NCBI RefSeq assembly: GCF_045807065.1 | Contig: NZ_JBJMIE010000212.1 | Span: 19,705 to 83,704, forward strand | DNA from: Actinophytocola sp045807065 | GTDB taxonomy: Bacteria > Actinomycetota > Actinomycetes > Mycobacteriales > Pseudonocardiaceae | Length of the DNA: 64,000 nt | Direction of reading: 5' to 3' | In this document: positions 24,768-32,514 of the stretch, piece after piece | Layout of the letters: the number at the start of each line of letters is the position of its first letter | Numbering within the stretch: the first letter of the stretch is position 1 | The notes under the pieces: model-generated | Seen by the model: only the letters and a program-made list of their open reading frames with translations | What the model was told of the DNA's origin: nothing | Databases searched by the model: none | Program-made: the position numbers and the translations under genes

Positions 24768-26860
24768 TGGCCTTCAACATCGGTGTGAACGTGGTCGAGG
24801 TGGACGGTGCCGGCGCGCCGTCGATCACCAGCGCCGCGGTCTCGGTCGGCGCGTTCAACGTCACCACCCAGCGCGGCGTGCCGAACAAGCCGGTCCGCGT
24901 GACCGGCTTCCCGCAGTTCACCGAGCACTTCGGCGGCCACTTCACCGGCGGCCTCGGTGCGTACCTGGTGAAAGGCTTCTTCGACAACGGCGGCCAGACC
25001 GCGTACGTGAACCGCGTGGTCGACCCGACGAACGGCACCGGCACCGCGCCGGCCACGCTGAACCTGGCCGACGGCAACAACACCACGACGCTGACCCTCG
25101 GCGGCGGCTTCCGCGGCGAGGTGGACCCGGGCACGTGGGGCCGCCAGGTCTGGGTCCGCGTGCGGCACAGCTCCACCGCCTCGACCCGGCTGCGGGAGTC
25201 CGCGCGTGCCGCCATCACCGGCACCGCGCTGGCCAACACGGTCAACATGTCCTCGGCCCCGCCACTGCTGATCAAGGTCGACGGCGCCGCCACCGAGCTG
25301 ACGTTCACCGCCACCGACTTCGTCAACCCGGCCGCCGCGACCCGCGAGGAGATCCGCGACGCCGTCAACCGGCGGACCCACCTGCTGGTGGCCTCGATCA
25401 ACGGCAGCAACCAGCTCGTCCTCACCTCAACCGGCGAGACGGCCACGTTGACCGGCGACTGGTCCTCGCTCCAGGTCACCACCGCGCACAGCGCGCTCGG
25501 TCTCGCGCAGGGAAGCTCGCCGACGAAGGGCACGCCCGTCGCGCTGAACAACGGCGGCACGACGCTCGCCAAGGCGGGCGGCTTCACCGCGGGCGACGCC
25601 GTGGTGATCACCGACGGCACCACCACCCGGCAGGCGAAGCTGCTGTCCGCCAACGAGTCCACCGGCGCGGTGACCTGGACGCCGAACATCGACCCCGCGC
25701 CCTTCACCGACGCCCATCTGGTCACCGTGTCCAACGCGGAGTTCGACCTGCTCGTCGCGAGCGGCGGCGGCACCGACGACAAGGTCGTGGAGACGCACAC
25801 CGGGCTGTCCATGGAGGCGGACCTGCCCAACTACGTGGTGCGGGTGCTGAACAATCCGTTGACCGGGTCGCGGTACATGCGGGCGGTGGACGCCGGCACG
25901 CCCAACCCCGTGCTGGACCGGCCGGCGCAGACCTCCGGTTTCTCCGCCCTGCAGGGCGGAACCGACGGCACGCCGACCGCGAACCACTTCGTCGGCGACG
26001 CGGCGGCCGGCACCGGGTTCTTCGCGTTCGACTCGTTCGACGTGCAGCTGGTCACCTGCGAGCGGACGGACTCGGCGATCGCCCGCGCGGGCATCGACTA
26101 CTGCCAGCGGCGGGACGACGCCATGTACGTCGGCGCCGTGCCGCAGGCGTTCGTCGAGGGCGGCCAGGCGGTCGCGTACGGCCAGGCGCTGCAGGCGAAG
26201 AAGGCCTACGGCGCGCTGTACGGGCCGTGGATCATCGTGCCCGACCCGATCGGAGTCGGCGACGCGCCGCGGCTCGCGATCCCGCCGGTCGGCCACGTGA
26301 TGGGTGTGTACGCGCGGATCGAGACGACCAGGGGCATCTGGAAGGCGCCGGCCGGCGACGAGGCCAACCTGCTCGGGGTGCTGGACGTGGAGACCCGGCT
26401 GTCCGACGGAGACCACACCGACCTCGTGGTGAACGGCAGCGTCAACGGCATCCGCGCGCTGCCGAGGGCCGGTGTCGTGGTGGACGCCTCGCGCACGCTG
26501 TCCACCGACCCGCGCTGGCGGTACGTGAACGTGCGGCTGCTGTTCAACTTCGTGAAGTCCAGCCTGCGCGAGGGGCTGCGCTGGGTCCGCCAGGAGCCGA
26601 ACCGCGACTCCCTGTGGAACGCGGTGAAGTTCGGCACGGTCACCCCGTTCCTCATGGGACTGTGGCGGCAGGGCGCGTTCGGCACCGGCGACCCGGAGCA
26701 GACGTTCACGGTCGTGGTCGACGCCACCAACAACCCGCCCGACCAGGTCGAGCAGGGCCGGCTCACGGTCGAGGTCTACTTCTTCCCGTCCCGCCCGGCC
26801 GAGACGATCGTGATCATCGTCGGTCAGCAGCCCAGCGGCGGCACCGCGGGCGAGGCATAG
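24767..26860 (+). CDS. Contractile tail sheath protein
   Basis: A 697-aa phage-type sheath subunit. It starts AFNIGVNVVEVDGAGAPSI, the usual N-terminal strand plus the GVYVEE-like region, then FPQFTEHFGG and YLVKGFFDNGGQTAYVNRVV, which are strongly conserved in sheaths. The C-terminal domain includes YVNVRLLFNFVKSSLREGLR, a LWNAVKFGTVTPFLMGLWRQ stretch and VYFFPSRPAETIVI for handshake contacts. The middle (~100-400) is an inserted surface domain that is larger than in minimal sheaths. The ATG at 24767 overlaps the previous stop and has AAAAAGGAG. It polymerises round the tube and contracts to drive it through the target membrane. Confidence 0.95.
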   Translation: MAFNIGVNVVEVDGAGAPSITSAAVSVGAFNVTTQRGVPNKPVRVTGFPQFTEHFGGHFTGGLGAYLVKGFFDNGGQTAYVNRVVDPTNGTGTAPATLNLADGNNTTTLTLGGGFRGEVDPGTWGRQVWVRVRHSSTASTRLRESARAAITGTALANTVNMSSAPPLLIKVDGAATELTFTATDFVNPAAATREEIRDAVNRRTHLLVASINGSNQLVLTSTGETATLTGDWSSLQVTTAHSALGLAQGSSPTKGTPVALNNGGTTLAKAGGFTAGDAVVITDGTTTRQAKLLSANESTGAVTWTPNIDPAPFTDAHLVTVSNAEFDLLVASGGGTDDKVVETHTGLSMEADLPNYVVRVLNNPLTGSRYMRAVDAGTPNPVLDRPAQTSGFSALQGGTDGTPTANHFVGDAAAGTGFFAFDSFDVQLVTCERTDSAIARAGIDYCQRRDDAMYVGAVPQAFVEGGQAVAYGQALQAKKAYGALYGPWIIVPDPIGVGDAPRLAIPPVGHVMGVYARIETTRGIWKAPAGDEANLLGVLDVETRLSDGDHTDLVVNGSVNGIRALPRAGVVVDASRTLSTDPRWRYVNVRLLFNFVKSSLREGLRWVRQEPNRDSLWNAVKFGTVTPFLMGLWRQGAFGTGDPEQTFTVVVDATNNPPDQVEQGRLTVEVYFFPSRPAETIVIIVGQQPSGGTAGEA

Positions 26861-26891
26861 GCCCGTCAACCCCAACGAGTAAGGAGCAGGC

Positions 26892-27362
26892 ATGCCCAAG
26901 GTGGGTGACTTCTACGAGGGCTTCCGGGCCAACGAGTTCGTCCTGGTGGTCGACGGCACGGAGAGTCCCGGCGTCAGCAAGGTCTCCGGGCTGTCCGAAG
27001 GCGAGCTGGACACGATCGAGCAGCCGGACGGCGGCACCAACCACGTGTACAAGCTGTCGGCGGCGAAGGTGAAGTTCGAGTCGCTGACCATCGAGCGGCG
27101 GGTCGACGGCAGCCCGGAGGACAAGCGGTTCCGCGACTGGTTCCGGCAGACCTTCCGGCTCAACGCCCGCCAGCAGGGAGGCTCGACCGTGCGCAAGAAC
27201 GGCATGATCGTCAAGCGCCACCTCGGCGAGGACGTGCTGCGGTTCGCCTTCTACGGCGCCTGGGTCAAGTCCTCCAAGTTCACCGACCTCGAGGCGGGGT
27301 CGACCAACCTGTTGCTGCAGACCATCGTGCTGGAGCACGAAGGCCTAGAGCGCGTCGACTGA
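26892..27362 (+). CDS. CIS inner tube protein (gp19-like)
   Basis: A 156-aa T4 gp19-family tube protein: VGDFYEGFRANEFVLVVDG, a VSGLSEGELDTIEQPDGG loop, FESLTIERRVDGSPEDKRF and a terminal LEAGSTNLLLQTIVLEHEGL. This family forms hexameric rings stacked within the sheath. It lies directly after the sheath and before the chaperone, the usual order of tail clusters. AAGGAG precedes the ATG. Confidence 0.95.
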   Translation: MPKVGDFYEGFRANEFVLVVDGTESPGVSKVSGLSEGELDTIEQPDGGTNHVYKLSAAKVKFESLTIERRVDGSPEDKRFRDWFRQTFRLNARQQGGSTVRKNGMIVKRHLGEDVLRFAFYGAWVKSSKFTDLEAGSTNLLLQTIVLEHEGLERVD

Positions 27363-27380
27363 CCGTCCACTTAGGAGCAA

Positions 27381-28190
27381 ATGATGACCATGTTGGAAGA
27401 GCGCGCCGCCGAGGCCACCCCGGCGAGGGCCGCGCGGGAGATCGACGTGACGCTGCCGGTGGGTCTCGTCGACGACGAGGGCAGGTCGCACCGCCAGGTG
27501 ACGCTGCGCAAGATGACCGGCCGCGACGAGGCGTTGCTGGCGGACCCGGCCAACCAGCGCAACGGCGGCCGGCTCGTGACCGCCCTGCTGCACAGCTGTA
27601 TCACCCGCCTCGGGGAGCTGGACACCGTGCGCCGCGCTGACATCGAGGCGATGTACTCGGTGGACCGCAACTTCCTGCTGATCCGCCTGCGTGCCTTCAC
27701 CTTCGGCCCCGAGCTGCCCGCCGCGTACACGTGCGCGTCCTGCGGCGAGCGGTTCGAGCAGGTCGAGGACCTCGACGCGCTGCCGGTGCGGACGCTCGCC
27801 GACGGCGAGCCACCCGAGGACATCGCGATCGAGCTGCGCGACGGCTACCTGGACCGCGACGGCAGCGTGCACACGGCGTTGCGGATGCGGCTGGCCCGTG
27901 GTGCCGACGAGACCGCGGCCGCGCCGCAGATGCGCAAGAACGCCTCCCTCGGCAAGAACGCGTTGCTGGCGCGGTGCATGCGCTCGCTCGGCGACCTGCC
28001 GGCGCACCGCCTGGACGCGTTGGGCACCAAGATCCTCGCCGACCTGACGCTCACCGACAGGAGGCTCATCGACCGCGCCTTCAACGACAACGCGCCGGGC
28101 ATCGACCTGGTCCGCGAGCTGGACTGCCCGTCCTGCGGCCACGAGATGCGCGCCAGCTTGGACATGACCAATTTTTTAGCGCTGGACTGA
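27381..28190 (+). CDS. T4 gp26-like baseplate/tail assembly chaperone (short form)
   Basis: A 269-aa protein of the T4 baseplate PF12322-like family: IDVTLPVGLVDDEG, VTLRKMTGRDEALLADP, LHSCITRLGELDTVRRADIE, RNFLLIRLRAFTFG. It then has two zinc-knuckle pairs, CASC (residues 118-121) and CPSC (249-252). The ATG follows TTAGGAG. It occupies the place of the tail assembly chaperone, right after the tube and before the tape-measure slot. At codons 264-266 (AAT TTT TTA) it carries a slippery heptamer, and it ends four codons later (ALD, stop). A -1 shift would give a 325-aa fusion with the DUF6760-like tail. The short and long forms probably have different roles in tube/tape assembly. Confidence 0.9.
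   Translation: MMTMLEERAAEATPARAAREIDVTLPVGLVDDEGRSHRQVTLRKMTGRDEALLADPANQRNGGRLVTALLHSCITRLGELDTVRRADIEAMYSVDRNFLLIRLRAFTFGPELPAAYTCASCGERFEQVEDLDALPVRTLADGEPPEDIAIELRDGYLDRDGSVHTALRMRLARGADETAAAPQMRKNASLGKNALLARCMRSLGDLPAHRLDALGTKILADLTLTDRRLIDRAFNDNAPGIDLVRELDCPSCGHEMRASLDMTNFLALD
28172..28178 (+). other. Predicted -1 programmed ribosomal frameshift site (T TTT TTA)
   Basis: In the zero frame the codons read AAT TTT TTA GCG CTG GAC TGA, so the heptamer T TTT TTA is in the classical X XXY YYZ phase. The -1 frame continues open for 59 codons to 28357. Possible stimulatory pairing lies downstream: CTGG (28182-28185) with CCAG (28207-28210) and CTGA with TCAG inside. Six consecutive T bases and a TTA codon are exceptional in this GC-rich gene set. 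Confidence 0.8.
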
Positions 28191-28357
28191 GCCTCGATCA
28201 GCTCCGCCAGGAGGTGTTCTTCCTCGGCTACCACCTCCACTGGCCGTACTCGGAGCTGATGGACATGCCGGCCGACGAGCGCAGGGCCTACGTGACCCTC
28301 CTCATCGACCAGATCGAACGCGAGAACAGCCGCATCGAGGCGGCACGGAACCACTAG
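28178..28357 (+). CDS. DUF6760-like tail, probably read by -1 frameshift
   Basis: A 59-codon frame starting at AGC (28178) encodes SAGLSLDQLRQEVFFLGYHL, then HWPYSELMDMPADERRAYV and a charged helix. The YHxHWPYxExMxMxxxERRxYV pattern is that of DUF6760, a small CIS/phage-like protein. There is no ATG in frame; a GTG at 28214 has its purine-rich AGGAG directly adjacent, without spacing, so independent initiation looks poor. It is best read as the C-terminal extension of the chaperone at 27381 through the slippery heptamer. An alternative is reinitiation after the stop at 28190. Confidence 0.75.
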   Translation, partial: SAGLSLDQLRQEVFFLGYHLHWPYSELMDMPADERRAYVTLLIDQIERENSRIEAARNH

Positions 28358-28380
28358 TGGACAGGGAAAGGGGGGAACCA

Positions 28381-28734
28381 ATGCCGGTCGCGCGATACAC
28401 ACCGATGCCGCGAACCACGCGCTCCCGATCCTTGTCCATTGTGGACAACGAGCCGGACGTGGTGCCGATCGCCGGGCCGCTGTCCGGCTCGCGCACCCAC
28501 TTGCTCGATGCGGATAGATCCTGCCGTGAACGGCACGGTCGCGACACCCGGCGAGGTCCACGGGAGACCCCGCCGCCTGCCGCTCCTCCGCGGCGAGCGC
28601 GGGCAGAGCGCCCGTCGCGTCGCGAACGGCGCGTTCGCGGTGCCGCGAGCCATCACGGCGAGCGCCAGGCATGCCCGGCGCGGGGAGCCAGGCCCTGCCG
28701 GAGCGAGCCGACCCGGCCCGCGTCCACCGTGTGA
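28381..28734 (+). CDS. Doubtful ORF in 28358-28781 gap
   Basis: The ATG at 28381 has a good AAAGGGGGGA site and begins MPVARYTPMPRTTR; the next real gene also begins with ATGCCGGTCGCG behind a similar purine tract. The first ~40 codons look possibly coding (DNEPDVVPIAGPLSGSRTHL), but after that the frame becomes Arg/Pro-rich with poor codon choice. It may be a decayed or short gene, or the remnant of a duplicated start region. Nothing else in this 424-bp gap is supported. Confidence 0.25.
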   Translation: MPVARYTPMPRTTRSRSLSIVDNEPDVVPIAGPLSGSRTHLLDADRSCRERHGRDTRRGPRETPPPAAPPRRARAERPSRRERRVRGAASHHGERQACPARGARPCRSEPTRPASTV

Positions 28735-28781
28735 AGCCGCCCACCACTGACCCATCGGCGTAAGGAGAGGGGGATCGAACC

Positions 28782-30521
28782 ATGCCGGTCGCGTTGCTGT
28801 TGCAGAAGGTGCTCGACACGCTCAGGGCCTCGGCGGCGGCGTTGTCGCCGTGGACCGAGATCGTGACGCTCGAGGCCACGATCGTCGAGCGGGCGCGCAG
28901 CGCGTTCCTGATGCACTGGTTCGGTCGCCGCCTGCCGATGGAAGGGTTGAGCCTGCGGGCGCGCATCGTCAACATCGGGGAGCTGGACCGGCAGTTCCTC
29001 GCCGCGCAGCGGTCCGTGCCCACGAGTGCGGGCGGCCCGAACCTGACCGAGCCGCTGCTCGGGTTCGCGGGGATGCTGGCCGGGATGGCGTTGAGCCCGG
29101 CCGGCGCGATCGCCGGGGCGAGCCTCCTGTTGCGGTTCAGCGCGTTCAGCGTCGGCGTGCTCGTCAAGGCGATCGTGTGGCTGGCCGCGCCGTTCCTCCT
29201 GGGGCTCGCACTGGTCGCCGCACCCAGGGGCACGTCGATCCTGGTCATCGGCGGCCTCACCGCGCTCGGGGCGGCCTTCGCGCTCTCCGCGGCGGTCGGT
29301 GAGGACCGGCCGCTGCGCGCGGTGTTCGACGTGTTCGGCGCGCTGGCGCGGTTCATGAACGCCGCGGTGATCTTCCTCGACCAGCTGGCCGGGCCGCGTG
29401 CCGAGGTGCGCAACCCGTTGCTGCGCAGGCTGCTCGACCTCGCCGACCGGTTCGCCGGGCTCGTGTCCCAGCTGCTCGGCGCGGTGGCCGTGCTGGTCAC
29501 CAGGATCGGGCCGGTGCTCGAACCGGTCGCCCGCACACTGGTCGGGCTCGGCCGGCTCGCCGGCACGGCGGTCACCGCGCTGACCACGGTGGTCGCCGGA
29601 CTGCTGTCCAGGGTGGACGAGCTCACCAACGGGCCGCTGGCGGTCAACCCGGTGGTGCGCCGGGTGACCGGGGTGGCCCGCCAGCAGATCGAGAAGGTGA
29701 CGAACCTGGTCGCCGCCCAGGTCGACGTGCTGGCCGACGCGTTCGCCACCGTGGGGACCACGTTGGGGGACAGGCTCAGCTCCTACGCCGACACGGCGGG
29801 CGAGTTCGTGGTGCGGCTCTTCACCGAGCACCCGACGGTCGGGGTGCTCGCGGCGTTCGGCAAGCAGCTCACCGCCATCGTCACCGCGTTCACGGCCACG
29901 CCGAAACCGCCGCCGAAGCCGGGTGCCGGACCGAGCAAGCTCGCTCCGCTGCTGGCCGCCCTGCCGGCGGCGCCGTCGGTCCGGCCGTTCCCCGGCCTGC
30001 CCAGGCTTCCCGACACCGACCTGCTCCGGCTCGGCGCGATCTGGCTGCCACCGCTGAACCTCGAGTCGATCGACAGCGCCGCCGGCGATCCGATCCGGGT
30101 CGAGTTCGAGGCACCCGTCGAGCTGAGCGAGCAGGCGCGTGCCGTGGTCGCCAGGATGCGACGCAGGCCCAGCGTGTTCCGGCCCGAACGGCGAGCGCTG
30201 TCCACCGAGCTCACCGGCCTGGCGGAGAGGCTGGTGCTCGGCAGCCAGGAGCTGGCGCGGTTCCGGCAGGCGTTCGCCGTGATCGTCGGGCGGGTGCTCC
30301 CGCCGGAGCTGCGGGGCACCGCCATCCCCACGCTGGTCGAGCCGAAGGAGCTGCCGGTGCTCGACCTGCCGGACAGCGACGAGCTGCGGCCGGTGGTGAA
30401 GAGGCTGCGGCTGCACCTGCCCGGCGCGGACGTCAACGACGTCAAGCGGTTCACCGACCTCGTGACCGAACGGATCCAGCGGCGGTCCTACCGCGTCGCC
30501 CCGGCGTCCGGAGGGCGGTGA
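28782..30521 (+). CDS. Large hydrophobic helical CIS protein 1 (candidate tape-measure component)
   Basis: A 579-aa protein, Ala/Leu/Val-rich and almost entirely helical by composition. Residues ~93-170 form three or more hydrophobic stretches (FAGMLAGMALSPAGAIAGAS, SVGVLVKAIVWLAAPFLLGL). Amphipathic helices follow (LLDLADRFAGLVSQLLGAVA). A Pro-rich hinge (TPKPPPKPGAGPSKL) sits at about 370, and the C-terminal domain ends RLRLHLPGADVNDVKRFTDL. It begins right after the chaperone/frameshift genes, where phages place the tape-measure gene. No signal peptide, protease or LysM motif is visible. Tape-measure function is inferred from order and composition only. Confidence 0.7.
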   Translation: MPVALLLQKVLDTLRASAAALSPWTEIVTLEATIVERARSAFLMHWFGRRLPMEGLSLRARIVNIGELDRQFLAAQRSVPTSAGGPNLTEPLLGFAGMLAGMALSPAGAIAGASLLLRFSAFSVGVLVKAIVWLAAPFLLGLALVAAPRGTSILVIGGLTALGAAFALSAAVGEDRPLRAVFDVFGALARFMNAAVIFLDQLAGPRAEVRNPLLRRLLDLADRFAGLVSQLLGAVAVLVTRIGPVLEPVARTLVGLGRLAGTAVTALTTVVAGLLSRVDELTNGPLAVNPVVRRVTGVARQQIEKVTNLVAAQVDVLADAFATVGTTLGDRLSSYADTAGEFVVRLFTEHPTVGVLAAFGKQLTAIVTAFTATPKPPPKPGAGPSKLAPLLAALPAAPSVRPFPGLPRLPDTDLLRLGAIWLPPLNLESIDSAAGDPIRVEFEAPVELSEQARAVVARMRRRPSVFRPERRALSTELTGLAERLVLGSQELARFRQAFAVIVGRVLPPELRGTAIPTLVEPKELPVLDLPDSDELRPVVKRLRLHLPGADVNDVKRFTDLVTERIQRRSYRVAPASGGR

Positions 30522-30522
30522 C

Positions 30523-32514
30523 ATGCCCATCGACTTCGCCGCGATCGCGGCACGGTTCGCCGTGGCCTTCGCCGCACAGCTGAAGAACGCGGTCACCGCG
30601 CAGAAGAGCCTGGAGAAGGCGCTGGGCCGCCGCCGCGACGCCGCCCGCCTGGTGGACCGGGCGACCGGCGGGTTCCCGATCGTGCGCTTCTACGACGGCG
30701 CCGTCAGCCTCGTGCTGCCGCCGAACCAGCGCGCCCTGCTCACGCTCGCGACCCCGCCGCTCTCGGTCGGCCAGGGGCTCGCGGCGGGCGGCCACGACTT
30801 CCTCGACGGGCTCGCCCTGGCCACGGCGCCGTTGCGCGGTGACAGCCAGGAGACCGCGATCGCCCGGTTCCTGACCGGCGCCGACAGCGCGCTCAGGGAG
30901 GTCGAGGCCTCGCTCGTCCGGTTCGAGAAGGCCGGTCCGCAGATGTTCGACCCCAACCGGCGCACCGCGTCCGACCTCTTCGGACTCGCCGCGCTCGGCT
31001 TCCGCGCGCTGGCCGAGGCGAGCAGGCGGAGCGGGGAGCTCCAGCGGCTCACCGAACAGCTGGCCGCCACCACGGGGGTGCTCGGCATGGCCCTGCCCGT
31101 GCCGGCGGCGCCGGACGGCGGCGCGGCGGCGAGCACCCGGAGCATGGCCGAGACCATGGACGCGCTCGCGTACGAGGTGGTCGCGGGCATCGTCGTCATC
31201 GGCACGCTGCCGGGGCTCATCGAGGACCTGGTGACCGGCCTGGTGCCGTGGCTGGAGCTGGTGGTCCTCGGTGAGCTGTCCGCCATCGAACAGCACGTGC
31301 TCGACTTCCGCGCCGCCGCGTTCGAGGCGGTGTTCGGCGGGCTGACCCGGCTCGCCGACCGGGGCACGCACCTGATCAGCGGCGCGCACTACGTCATCGC
31401 CGCCCACGTGACCTTCGAGCTGAGGTTCCTCCGCGTGTTCGCCACCGAGCTGGCCGTCGGCGTGCGGGACTTCATCCACGGGCTGACGGAGTTCCTCGGC
31501 GACGTGGTCGACCTGGTGCGCTGGCTGCCGACCCTGCTCCAGGCCGTCACCGGGTTCGAGCTGACCAGGATCGGCAGTTCGGCGCTGGGCTGGGTGACCG
31601 AACACAGCATCAACGTCTCCCTGGACAACCTGCTCGACGACGACGGCACCGGGGTGAACCGGACGCTGCAGGCCCGGCTGAACTGGCTCATCGACAAGTT
31701 CGAGGGCGCCCTGCGCAAGGCCCACGAGAACAGGGTGGTCCGCTGGGTGGCCGGCGACTACGTCGAGCGCGGCCTCCGCGCGGTCGCCAGTGCGCGGTGG
31801 CTGGTGCGGGAGCTGTTCGTGAGTGGCGGCCCGACCGACGCCATCCCGCGGCTGCCCGAGGCCGCGCCGCTGGTGTTCCACTCCGACTTCCCGAACCTCG
31901 GCGAGACGTTCTTCGGTGCCCCGACGCGCGCGGGAGTCGTCGGCGGGGTCGAGCGGATCGAGCGGGCACTGCGCACCGGCGTGGGCACCGCGCTGAACCG
32001 GACCGCACGCGCCTTCACCGACCTGGCCGGTGAGTTCGCGACGGAGGCCACCCGGTCGGCCACGGTGGACACCCGCCTGGCGCGGGTCGCCGAGCAGTCG
32101 GACCGCCTGGCCGACACGGTGTTCGGGCCCGAGGTGGCCGCCGAGCGCCGCGAGCGGCCCGAGGAGGCGGTCGCGCGCGCGTTGGAGTCCTGGCTGGCCA
32201 CCGGCGGGTTCCTGCTCGTCGGCGAGGTCATCCCCGGCTACGTGGCGGAGCTGGCCGCGCACTGGCGGGCAACCCTGGCCGAGGGCACCGAGCTCACCGC
32301 GGAGCTGACACCGACGTCCCCGCACATCCTGCGCAGGCGCGCGACGCTCGGCAAGGTCGCGCTGCCCCGGCTGACGCTGCACGGCGGCGTCGGCACCGAG
32401 CTGGACGAGGAGTTCGCCGACGCCGTCGCCGACCGGTTCGCCGGTGCGGTGCGCGACGCCTACGAGACAGGGCAACGAAAACTCGCCGGCCTGGCCGCGA
32501 TCGGAGGTGACTGA
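30523..32514 (+). CDS. Large helical CIS protein 2 (candidate tape-measure component)
   Basis: A 663-aa helical protein starting one base after the previous stop. It opens with an Ala-rich amphipathic helix (IDFAAIAARFAVAFAAQLKN). Hydrophobic helices at ~225-260 include VVAGIVVIGTLPGLIEDLVT and GLVPWLELVVLGELS. Long helices continue to ~600 (RLARVAEQSDRLADTVFGPE). Near the C-terminus, RLTLHGGVGTELDEEFADAV resembles the RLRLHLPGADVNDVKRFTDL segment of protein 1, suggesting shared ancestry. No enzymatic motif is visible. It may be a second tape-measure-like or inner-tube protein; a membrane-acting effector is an alternative. Confidence 0.7.
   Translation: MPIDFAAIAARFAVAFAAQLKNAVTAQKSLEKALGRRRDAARLVDRATGGFPIVRFYDGAVSLVLPPNQRALLTLATPPLSVGQGLAAGGHDFLDGLALATAPLRGDSQETAIARFLTGADSALREVEASLVRFEKAGPQMFDPNRRTASDLFGLAALGFRALAEASRRSGELQRLTEQLAATTGVLGMALPVPAAPDGGAAASTRSMAETMDALAYEVVAGIVVIGTLPGLIEDLVTGLVPWLELVVLGELSAIEQHVLDFRAAAFEAVFGGLTRLADRGTHLISGAHYVIAAHVTFELRFLRVFATELAVGVRDFIHGLTEFLGDVVDLVRWLPTLLQAVTGFELTRIGSSALGWVTEHSINVSLDNLLDDDGTGVNRTLQARLNWLIDKFEGALRKAHENRVVRWVAGDYVERGLRAVASARWLVRELFVSGGPTDAIPRLPEAAPLVFHSDFPNLGETFFGAPTRAGVVGGVERIERALRTGVGTALNRTARAFTDLAGEFATEATRSATVDTRLARVAEQSDRLADTVFGPEVAAERRERPEEAVARALESWLATGGFLLVGEVIPGYVAELAAHWRATLAEGTELTAELTPTSPHILRRRATLGKVALPRLTLHGGVGTELDEEFADAVADRFAGAVRDAYETGQRKLAGLAAIGGD

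Noticed and set aside
28354..28755. Minus-strand ORF of 133 codons in the CIS gap
   Set aside because: No RBS or motif, and reversed against the operon.
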